Shown here: in pieces, positions 1-6,227 of the stretch
How positions within the stretch are numbered: the stretch's first letter is position 1
Layout of the letters: each line of letters begins with the position of its first letter
NCBI GenBank assembly: GCA_964538515.1
Contig: CAZIEW010000034.1
Span: 1-50,995, forward strand
Reading direction: 5' to 3'
Length of the DNA stretch: 50,995 nucleotides
Source of the DNA: CALBZH01 sp964538515
GTDB lineage: Bacteria; Desulfobacterota; Syntrophobacteria; Syntrophobacterales; Syntrophobacteraceae
The notes under the pieces: model-generated
The model's database searches: none
The model's input: the letters and a program-made list of their open reading frames with translations, nothing else
Told to the model about the DNA's origin: nothing
Program-made: the position numbers and the translations under genes

Positions 1-143
1 GGGGCGACGTCCGACGATGGCTTCAGTCAGACGGTACAGTCGAGTTTCAATCCACGCCCCCGCGGGGGGGGGCGACCACTCCCAAAGCCGAAGAGACCTT
101 CACGAAGTATGTTTCAATCCACGCCCCCGCGGGGGGGGGCGAC
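1..143 (-). CRISPR. Type I-C CRISPR array, leader-proximal end (partial)
   Basis: Two complete identical 33-nt repeats lie at 44-76 and 111-143. The last 8 nt of a third (GGGGCGAC) are at 1-8, so the array continues off the left edge. The two spacers are 9-43 (35 nt) and 77-110 (34 nt). Read on the minus strand, each repeat starts GTCGCC and ends GTGGATTGAAAC, the form known for type I-C. Its centre is the palindrome CCCCCGCGGGGG, with the G run on the plus strand extended to 9. The array lies downstream of cas2 on the same strand, so the repeat at 111-143 is next to the leader and 77-110 is the most recently acquired spacer. Confidence 0.97.
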
Positions 144-324
144 TGCAGGGGCTCCAACCGCCTACAGTTTCAGAGGATTTTGGGATGTCGCCGCGAACCG
201 GCTCAAAAGACGATGCTGGGGGTTCGCAACGGTTTCATGGCAAGACAATTTTTTGCTGTTTTAGCAAGTTGCAGCTCCGCGAACCTCCCGGGGGAGTGAT
301 GTGGTCTTGGGGTTCGCGGAGGCA
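144..324 (-). promoter_or_regulatory. CRISPR leader between cas2 and the first repeat
   Basis: This 181-bp non-coding stretch separates the cas2 stop codon from the first repeat, the expected leader position. It contains a perfect 11-bp inverted repeat, CTCCGCGAACC (275-285) with GGTTCGCGGAG (311-321). A shorter version, GCGAACC (193-199) with GGTTCGC (221-227), follows. The 9-mers CCGCGAACC (191-199, 277-285) and GGGGTTCGC (219-227, 309-317) each occur twice. An A/T-rich stretch lies at 241-265. I could not place a convincing -35/-10 pair for the pre-crRNA. Confidence 0.75.
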
Positions 325-615
325 TCAAACGATCAGGGGGCCTTCCTGGTCAAAGGCGGGCTTCGCTCCGACGTGCTCCACACGCTTCTGCCAGTTGGCA
401 CCCAGGAAGTAGAAGCGCAGACTGTCTTCGGATAGCTTGATGACCTCTTCCAGCCTAGCGCGAAATCGCGTCCATTGGGCAGGGTCAACGATGCACTCGA
501 AGACCGAATACTGGACTCTCTGGCCATAATCCTTGCAGATCTTGGCGACATGCCTCAATCGGCGCTGGCCTTCGCTGTCTCTTGTTGCCACATCGTAGCT
601 TACCAGGACCATCAT
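325..615 (-). CDS. cas2: CRISPR-associated endoribonuclease Cas2
   Basis: 96-residue Cas2 of the type I-C set. Cas2 dimers form the core of the Cas1-Cas2 spacer integration complex. The ferredoxin-like first strand ends in the conserved Asp of VSYDVAT (about residue 8), and RVQYSVFEC is the second family signature. Length is normal for the family. Two adjacent ATG codons (615 and 612) follow GGAGG by 9-12 nt, so the protein could be one residue shorter. It begins 6 nt after the cas1 stop and is the last cas gene before the leader, so it is surely co-transcribed with cas1. Confidence 0.96.
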   Translation of the reverse strand: MMVLVSYDVATRDSEGQRRLRHVAKICKDYGQRVQYSVFECIVDPAQWTRFRARLEEVIKLSEDSLRFYFLGANWQKRVEHVGAKPAFDQEGPLIV

Positions 616-621
616 GAGTGC

Positions 622-1653
622 TTACCTCCACACAAACGGCGGGTAGCCGTCCAGATCGCCTCTCAGGCAGCGGGAGAGCAGCATCGCTTGAACGTGGAAG
701 AGGATCCCCACGGCCACCTTTTCACCTAGGAAGGGATGCTGGATCTCGTCCTGTTTGCGCTTCTGATAGGCCATGATGACCTCCTTGCGTGTGGCGTCCG
801 ACATCATGACCGCGCCCGACTCGCTCTTGTTGAAGCCTTTTGCATTGACTTGTCCGAGGTTGATGAGAGAAAGAGCCAGCCGATCCGCGATGATCGGCCG
901 AAATTCCTCCATCATGTCCAGGGCAAGGCTGGGACGTCCTGGACGGTCCCGGTGCAGAAAGCCGACCGCCGGGTCCAACCCCACGCCTTCGAGCGCTGAT
1001 CGGATGTCATGCAGGAGCACCGTGTAGAGGAAAGAGAGGAGGCAATTCACGTTGTCCAAAGGCGGCCTCCGGCTTCGATTTTCGAACTTGAACGCTTCCC
1101 TCTGACTCGTGATCAGGTGGTCAAAAACACTAAAGTAGCATCGGGCCGTGTCTCCTTCGATGCCCCTCAGGCCATCCAGAGATTCATTCTTTTCAAGCCG
1201 ACGCAGCGATGCTCCCAGAAAGGCCACGGCCTGTTCCAGCTCAACGTTGGAAACCTTGTCTCCGTGGTCCCTCAAGGCCCGTTGCAGAACGGTTCGACTA
1301 TTGGCGATCTTGCCGGTGATGAACGAGCGGGCCAAAGCGGCCGAGGATTCTGCCTGATCCGCCCTGCGGTATTGCTCGCGGCGCAGCAGCACGTTTCCGG
1401 AGACCGGTCCCTGAACGCGCGCCAAGAAGCGCCCGTTTTCCGTTAGAAAACTGAGGCCCACATTATTCTCAGCGCAGAATCCCATCAAAAAGGGGCTGCA
1501 CGCCACCCGTCCGAAACAGACGATGGAGCCGAGGGTATGCACGGGGATTTGAAGTCGCTTTTCGCCGTCAACGGAAACCAGGACCGTTTCGCCCTCCTTG
1601 GACAGGTAGGCGCCTTGCGTCGTGACATAGAGTGTGTTGAGGTGCTTTTTCAT
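622..1653 (-). CDS. cas1: CRISPR-associated integrase Cas1 (type I-C)
   Basis: 343 residues, full length for type I-C Cas1, the metal-dependent integrase that inserts new spacers at the leader end. The expected metal ligands are visible: Glu166 in GIEGDTARCYF, His234 in GFLHRDRPGR, and Asp246/Glu250 in SLALDMMEEFRP. The ATG at 1653 is preceded by GGAAGGG. It lies 33 nt downstream of cas4 and 6 nt upstream of cas2, forming the usual cas4-cas1-cas2 adaptation block. Confidence 0.97.
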   Translation of the reverse strand: MKKHLNTLYVTTQGAYLSKEGETVLVSVDGEKRLQIPVHTLGSIVCFGRVACSPFLMGFCAENNVGLSFLTENGRFLARVQGPVSGNVLLRREQYRRADQAESSAALARSFITGKIANSRTVLQRALRDHGDKVSNVELEQAVAFLGASLRRLEKNESLDGLRGIEGDTARCYFSVFDHLITSQREAFKFENRSRRPPLDNVNCLLSFLYTVLLHDIRSALEGVGLDPAVGFLHRDRPGRPSLALDMMEEFRPIIADRLALSLINLGQVNAKGFNKSESGAVMMSDATRKEVIMAYQKRKQDEIQHPFLGEKVAVGILFHVQAMLLSRCLRGDLDGYPPFVWR

Positions 1654-1686
1654 AGCCCTTCCGATGTCGCGCGTTGTGCGCTTGGC

Positions 1687-2340
1687 TCAAAGGTCCTCTT
1701 GCCGGATGATGTCTCCCAGGTATCGTGCGACCGATCGTCTGCCGGTTGTGCTTTTGGGCAGGCACAGTGACATCAGGGAGCACGTTTCGCATCGCTCATC
1801 ATAAAGGGAAGGGGGCGTGTGCCCGGATGCGATAAGCTCATGGAGCCGAGCAGACGTCTCCTCGGTTTTCCGACGCAAGGCGCTTTCGAAGAGAACATCG
1901 ACCCGGCGGCGCGTCCTGCCGTAAAACAGCGCGCCTTCGGGGACTTCACAGCCAAGCATTTCTTCCAGGCAGAGCGCTTGCGCACAGAGCTGGACCTTGT
2001 CCCAAAGCTCCTTCTTGGGGCGCCCTCGCTTGTATTCCACGGGGAAAGGACGCCAGATCGGTCGGCCGTTGTCCCCTTCCTCTCGATGAAACTCCACCAC
2101 GTCCGCTTTTCCTGAGAGCCCAAGTCTGAGGGAGCGAATCGGCAGCCCGAACGCCAGGCGGACATCTCCACGAGACTCCTTGCCCCCCGCATCCACCCGC
2201 TCGTGCATGATCCGCCCCTCAGCCGTGTACAGGTTTTCTTCCCAGAGCCGCTCGATGTGAATCAGCGCGCACTGGCGCTCACAGAAAAGCAGGTGCTGCA
2301 AGGCGGAAAGGGGGAGGAAGTCGTCTTCCGAGTAAGCCAT
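1687..2340 (-). CDS. cas4: CRISPR-associated exonuclease Cas4
   Basis: 217-residue RecB-family nuclease with an Fe-S cluster, which trims prespacers and selects the PAM end together with Cas1-Cas2. N-terminal cysteines C20 and C24 (FCERQCAL) and the C-terminal CETC...C cluster are the expected [4Fe-4S] ligands. VEYKRGRPK holds the nuclease E-x-K motif. The ATG at 2340 is preferred over an upstream in-frame start at 2370 because it has AGGAG at suitable spacing and gives the family N-terminus (LSALQHLLFCERQ). A 110-nt gap separates it from hicA, larger than the other gaps in the operon. Confidence 0.95.
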   Translation of the reverse strand: MAYSEDDFLPLSALQHLLFCERQCALIHIERLWEENLYTAEGRIMHERVDAGGKESRGDVRLAFGLPIRSLRLGLSGKADVVEFHREEGDNGRPIWRPFPVEYKRGRPKKELWDKVQLCAQALCLEEMLGCEVPEGALFYGRTRRRVDVLFESALRRKTEETSARLHELIASGHTPPSLYDERCETCSLMSLCLPKSTTGRRSVARYLGDIIRQEDL

Positions 2341-2422
2341 GTTTGCTGCTCCTGCCGAACCTTGGCCCATATGTCTTTCGGTTCGTCCATTGGGGCCGAT
2401 GCGGGTTGTCCTGCCGAGGGTC

Positions 2423-2435
2423 GTTTCGATCCGCC
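2423..2435 (-). other. Degenerate CRISPR-repeat-like 3' end in the hicA-cas4 gap
   Basis: On the minus strand this site reads GGCGGATCGAAAC. The true repeat ends GGCGTGGATTGAAAC, so the site has one substitution and a 2-nt deletion. It lies in the 110-nt non-coding gap between hicA and cas4, in the same orientation as the array. A short match like this may be chance. It is recorded because partial repeats feed RNA-type CRISPR-associated antitoxins in some type I systems (CreTA). I see no second partial repeat beside it. Confidence 0.3.
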
Positions 2436-2450
2436 GGAGTCAGCGTGACG

Positions 2451-2678
2451 CTACAACAATCCCTCGAAATCCTCGATCGTCAGTCGAGCCTGTTTCAGGA
2501 TGTGGGCGAGGGTGGAGCGCTTGATCGGGCGATGAGCGGGGACCGTGAGCTTCGCCAGTTCGGTTCGGGTGTGCTTGTGAAGGCGGATGTGACTGCCTCT
2601 CTGCCTGACCACCACCCATCCGTCCCGCTGCAAAGCCCTGACGACCCTCTCGTAGCCGACGCTCGGAAGCCTCGTCAT
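2451..2678 (-). CDS. hicA: HicA-type mRNA interferase toxin
   Basis: 75-residue HicA-family toxin, a small double-stranded-RNA-binding-like ribonuclease that cleaves mRNA when not held by HicB. The family pattern is clear: a VVRALQRDGW helix, then a strand carrying the catalytic His30 in RQRGSHIRL, then a TVPAH strand and a C-terminal helix with IKRSTLAHILKQA. It overlaps the end of hicB by 4 nt (ATGA), so the two are translationally coupled. Both sit in the cas operon between cas7 and cas4 on the same strand. Confidence 0.92.
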   Translation of the reverse strand: MTRLPSVGYERVVRALQRDGWVVVRQRGSHIRLHKHTRTELAKLTVPAHRPIKRSTLAHILKQARLTIEDFEGLL

Positions 2679-2878
2679 ACGGCGATCTCCACGATATCAG
2701 CCCCCACCGATGCCGAGAGATCATCCTCCACGGGCTCGACGTATAGCTGGATGGCCTCCTTGATGTTGGCCAGCGCCTCCTCGCGCGTATCTCCCTCACT
2801 GATGCAGCCGGGAAGGCCGGGTACGATGGCGGTGTACCCGCCATCTTCGCTTGGCTCCAGGATGACTTTGATGTTCAT
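2675..2878 (-). CDS. hicB: HicB-type antitoxin
   Basis: 67-residue HicB-family antitoxin. The degenerate RNase-H-like fold signature is visible: EPSEDGGYTAIVPGLPGC, then the SEGDTREEALANIKEAI helix. It is the short form, with no C-terminal ribbon-helix-helix or HTH extension, so autoregulation by DNA binding is not evident. The ATG at 2878 is preferred over one at 2893 because AGGTG sits 7 nt upstream of it and the family starts at the first beta strand. It begins 52 nt after the cas7 stop and overlaps hicA by 4 nt. Antitoxin-first order suits a neutralising partner. Confidence 0.92.
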   Translation of the reverse strand: MNIKVILEPSEDGGYTAIVPGLPGCISEGDTREEALANIKEAIQLYVEPVEDDLSASVGADIVEIAV

Positions 2879-2930
2879 TGATAGGCACCTCATCTTGCTA
2901 GGGGAGAAGTGTCGTCTTCCAAGTCCATGA

Positions 2931-3800
2931 CTATACCTTTTCCTCGATCTCGACTCCGTTGGGCTTGGCGGCCTTGTCCACCGTCACGCGATAGTCGTTG
3001 AACGATCTGGCTGGTCCGTCGGTACCATCCGCTCGCTCCACTTTCACCAGATCGAAGAGCTTGTGAGCTGGTGCTTTGCCCAGCTTCGAGTCATGCTTGA
3101 AGACAATCAGTTTGCGAGTCGCCATCTGCCCGCGCGCGGCAGACCGATCGTGCTCGAACATGTTGACCAGCGCATCCCAAAACAACTCGAGGTCGTCCTC
3201 GGAGAAGGCCGTCTGTTCGGCAAAAGGAGCAGAAACGAAGCCGTGGCAACGGTAAAGTGCATACGGGACGGTGAACTTACGCCCCATGGTGCGGTTGTCG
3301 CCCTGCTGCTTCTCCGCTTCCGCTTCAGTAGCCACGGCCATCCGGGTGATGCTGTGCTCGAGAGGGACTATCGGATCGATGCTCCGAGCGAAGGTAAGCT
3401 GGACAGGACCTCGAACTTGGCCGGCGTTCTTACCCGTAGACATGACTGCACCGAAGGTCCGAACGTCGAAATAATTCCGGCACATGTACTGCCTTGCAGC
3501 TTCGGTCTTCTGCCCTTTTTCTTTGGTGCTTGCTTTGTCAATTTCATCATGAGCTTGGTCTATGAGGTTATTGAGGATCGCTTTCTCTTTGATGAAAATA
3601 TCATATCCCTTCTTGCCACCGGTATAGAGCTGAACGTAGTTGCGAGCTTTACGCTTCAGGCACACGTCTGTGACGAGTCCGTGCCCAGTTTCAGGATCAA
3701 TGCGGGGAAGGTTGCCGGCATCGGGGTCACCGTTCGGGTTCCCATCGATCACGTCGAACAGCAGGACGAAATCATAACGATTCTGAATAGGACTACTCAT
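2931..3800 (-). CDS. cas7: Cascade backbone protein Cas7 (Csd2, type I-C)
   Basis: 289-residue RAMP protein that polymerises along the crRNA as the backbone of the type I-C Cascade complex. The N-terminal DFVLLFDVIDGNPNGDPDAG segment and the central FDVRTFGAVMSTGKNAGQVRG segment are typical Csd2 signatures. Length is normal. ATG at 3800 is preceded by GGAGGA. It starts 19 nt after cas8c. After it the operon is interrupted by hicBA instead of passing directly to cas4. Confidence 0.97.
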   Translation of the reverse strand: MSSPIQNRYDFVLLFDVIDGNPNGDPDAGNLPRIDPETGHGLVTDVCLKRKARNYVQLYTGGKKGYDIFIKEKAILNNLIDQAHDEIDKASTKEKGQKTEAARQYMCRNYFDVRTFGAVMSTGKNAGQVRGPVQLTFARSIDPIVPLEHSITRMAVATEAEAEKQQGDNRTMGRKFTVPYALYRCHGFVSAPFAEQTAFSEDDLELFWDALVNMFEHDRSAARGQMATRKLIVFKHDSKLGKAPAHKLFDLVKVERADGTDGPARSFNDYRVTVDKAAKPNGVEIEEKV

Positions 3801-3819
3801 GAGCTATCCTCCATGTGGG

Positions 3820-4182
3820 CTATTGGTCTGATTTTGAGCTTGTGAACAGGGCCTGGCGCTGGTGGTAATAGCCGACAGCAAAACGTCCTTGGTCGGCCAA
3901 GCTCAGGTGCGCTGGAAACTCGATCAGGCCATCCATGATCTCACCTATTATGCGTTCGAGGTTAACGACCCGCCCGCGGTTTTCCAGTTTGGCCAAATGA
4001 TGGTTCTTGAGCTTTATAAGATGAGGGAAAGCTGCCACCGGAGTTGCTGAGGCGGAGCCATAGAATCGGTCGCGGATGGTGGCGTTGATGCCCGGGCTGG
4101 CTTCTTCCTGGATCTTCTCGAGCACGGCAAATAGCCGACCGAGTCGATAGCCGACGAAATTGATGCTGGTGTCCAAAGACAT
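3820..4182 (-). CDS. cas11c: Cas11c small subunit, internal translation product of cas8c
   Basis: Type I-C systems are known to make a separate small subunit from an in-frame start inside cas8c. Here an ATG at 4182, in the cas8c frame, is preceded by a complete AAGGAGG (4188-4194) with a 5-nt spacer. The product would be 120 residues starting MSLDTSINFVGYRLGRLF and ending with Cas8c. That length and the helical composition fit Cas11c. The internal ribosome binding site is better than that of most annotated starts in the window, which is strong sequence-level support. Confidence 0.82.
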   Translation of the reverse strand: MSLDTSINFVGYRLGRLFAVLEKIQEEASPGINATIRDRFYGSASATPVAAFPHLIKLKNHHLAKLENRGRVVNLERIIGEIMDGLIEFPAHLSLADQGRFAVGYYHQRQALFTSSKSDQ

Positions 4183-5559
4183 GCCGACCTCCTTATCGGG
4201 TTTATGGTAGTAACGCGATTCACGGGTCAGGACCGCCTTAATCAGTGCGGCGCGAGGGTATGTGATTTCATGCTCGGCCCGACACCTCCGGATTGCAGCG
4301 CTCAGCAGCGATTGTGGATAGGGTGTTCCATTCAGGATTGATCTGATGAATTCCCCACCCAGGTTAGGAATGATGTTTTCTGCTTTCTGTTGTGGCGCTG
4401 TCGCGACTAGCAAGCGAAAAAGGGAGAGGTGCCGTGGTTGTTTGGAGGGATGGGTCATCCCGATGTCATCGAAATGCTGCTCTAGGTTGCCTGCAACTTC
4501 TCCAACCGATCCAGCATACCAAAAGCGAACAGAGATCCGGGCTGCGTTAGGTGTCAGGCCAAGCACGAAGAACCGGGTATTCGGATCGAGCTGCGGCGGA
4601 GCACCCGCCTCGGCTGCCCGAAATGTGGCGACAAGCTGTTTGTAATCCTGCTCCGGCTCTCCCTTGGGGGGCTCTCCAAACAGGTCGGCGAACACCCTCT
4701 CGATGTCATGCTGCTTCTCCGCCCAAAATACCGTCGATGCATCGCCGACCTGGAGACGCTGACTGGATCCTTTCGAAAGCAAGTGATTCAACGCCGTCGT
4801 GTAGGCGAACTCAGCGCACCTTCCCACTGGTGCGTTGAAGCTTTGCTGTTTGCCATAGGACGTGAAAGCGGGCAGATTGAACGAAACGATGTTGGCTCCC
4901 GACGTCTGCGCACCATAGACGCCTTTGATGGCCGTGTGGAGTCGCGCGGGCTCATCGAGCTCGCCGGTTATCAGGCAGGGCTGTTGAGGCACATCATTAC
5001 TCTGTCCTCCGCTCGACAACACGGCAACGACGGCAGGCCGTTCGCACACGAGACAGGTGTCACCTTCCAGTTGAAAACTGAGGATCGCCCCACTTTGCTC
5101 CACTTCCTGCCAGCCCGGATGCTCGAACACCGCGCTGAAATCGCCTCGGTCGAGGAACAGTTTCACGGCGTTGACTCCGACGTCACCTAAGGCCGGGGCG
5201 AGTCTTTCCTCAATCAAAGCTGCGAAGCTCTTCTGTTGCTCCACAGCACGCTGAGCCAATTTGGATGGGTTCTTCGTGGCATCGGGCTTCGGCCGACCCA
5301 GGACATAGGCTGGTACGTCCCAGAGGAGGTTGGCGGCAACACCGCTTGCTCTTTTGACCGCCTTGGGGACCGTGAACACTCGTGCGTTCTTGGCCTTTCC
5401 CTCCACGGTGCGAGTGTCTACCAAACCCACGAAGTGGCCGTTGTGATCCAGCATGATTACAAAGGGAATCGCTTGTTTTTGAAAGCCTTCGCGGGCCACG
5501 TTGGCTAGTCCTTCGGATTGCATGCGATGATAGTACCGGTGTAGAGCTTGGAGAATCAT
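3820..5559 (-). CDS. cas8c: Cascade large subunit Cas8c (Csd1)
   Basis: 579-residue large subunit of type I-C Cascade, responsible for PAM recognition and R-loop formation. The start MILQALHRYYHRM is the family N-terminus. The ATG at 5559 overlaps the cas5c stop by 4 nt (ATGA), which argues against an upstream in-frame start at 5628. A CLVCERPA pair and later features match Csd1 proteins. The C-terminal 120 residues form the helical small-subunit-like domain and are probably also made separately as Cas11c from an internal start at 4182. Confidence 0.96.
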   Translation of the reverse strand: MILQALHRYYHRMQSEGLANVAREGFQKQAIPFVIMLDHNGHFVGLVDTRTVEGKAKNARVFTVPKAVKRASGVAANLLWDVPAYVLGRPKPDATKNPSKLAQRAVEQQKSFAALIEERLAPALGDVGVNAVKLFLDRGDFSAVFEHPGWQEVEQSGAILSFQLEGDTCLVCERPAVVAVLSSGGQSNDVPQQPCLITGELDEPARLHTAIKGVYGAQTSGANIVSFNLPAFTSYGKQQSFNAPVGRCAEFAYTTALNHLLSKGSSQRLQVGDASTVFWAEKQHDIERVFADLFGEPPKGEPEQDYKQLVATFRAAEAGAPPQLDPNTRFFVLGLTPNAARISVRFWYAGSVGEVAGNLEQHFDDIGMTHPSKQPRHLSLFRLLVATAPQQKAENIIPNLGGEFIRSILNGTPYPQSLLSAAIRRCRAEHEITYPRAALIKAVLTRESRYYHKPDKEVGMSLDTSINFVGYRLGRLFAVLEKIQEEASPGINATIRDRFYGSASATPVAAFPHLIKLKNHHLAKLENRGRVVNLERIIGEIMDGLIEFPAHLSLADQGRFAVGYYHQRQALFTSSKSDQ

Positions 5560-6206
5560 CGCCGCACCTCCAGATCGTCCGCCGATGGAATGATGACTCG
5601 TCCATTCAAAAGCTTTGCGGGAAACCACATGGGCATGGGCTCCGCTCCTGAGTGGTCGATTCCGTAAAGCATGAATCCCAGATCCTTGGTTTCGTCGATA
5701 GCTTTGGGGCTCTCGTCGGTATCGGTCAGCGGCTCAAAGTTCGCCGCGAATTCGCGGCAGCCCAAATAGGGGCGGTGGAAGCATTGTCCCTTCTCCAATC
5801 GTCGCGAGAACATTTCTTCGAACTTCTTGATATTGTCTTCGGCACCAGCCTTGGCCGTCATTTCAAAAAACGAGTGGATGACATAGGCAACATCCTTAAG
5901 GAGCAACCCAGCCCTCTGCTGCCGCTGGTCCTCGATGTATAAATCTTTGGCTCGTGGGGACATGACGCTTCCGACCTCGTTGCGCCGGACGGATGTCCAT
6001 CGGATGGGGTTGAGTACATCGATCTGCGTGATGTGCCAGCGGATGGCCGGCTTCCAAAGAATTGCCTCCAGGATGCCCCGTGCCGCAGATGGGGTCATGA
6101 CATCGTAGGAGACTCGTTCGACCTTCATTTCCGGGCGCGTGAAACAAGCGTGCTCTCCCCAGACCTTGATGCGAAAGGCCCGGCTTCTTAGTCCTTCACC
6201 CTGCAT
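5556..6206 (-). CDS. cas5c: Cas5c (Cas5d) pre-crRNA endoribonuclease and Cascade subunit
   Basis: 216-residue Cas5 of the I-C type. With no cas6 in the operon, Cas5c is the expected processing enzyme that cuts in the repeat and caps the crRNA 5' handle. The N-terminal RAFRIKVWGEHACFTRPEMKVE segment, the central MTPSAARGILEAILWKP block and the glycine-rich GCREFAANFE segment are family signatures. ATG at 6206 follows AAGGAGG with a 4-nt spacer. It lies 21 nt after cas3 and overlaps cas8c by 4 nt. Confidence 0.96.
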   Translation of the reverse strand: MQGEGLRSRAFRIKVWGEHACFTRPEMKVERVSYDVMTPSAARGILEAILWKPAIRWHITQIDVLNPIRWTSVRRNEVGSVMSPRAKDLYIEDQRQQRAGLLLKDVAYVIHSFFEMTAKAGAEDNIKKFEEMFSRRLEKGQCFHRPYLGCREFAANFEPLTDTDESPKAIDETKDLGFMLYGIDHSGAEPMPMWFPAKLLNGRVIIPSADDLEVRR

Positions 6207-6227
6207 GACGCCTCCTTATTATGGGAG

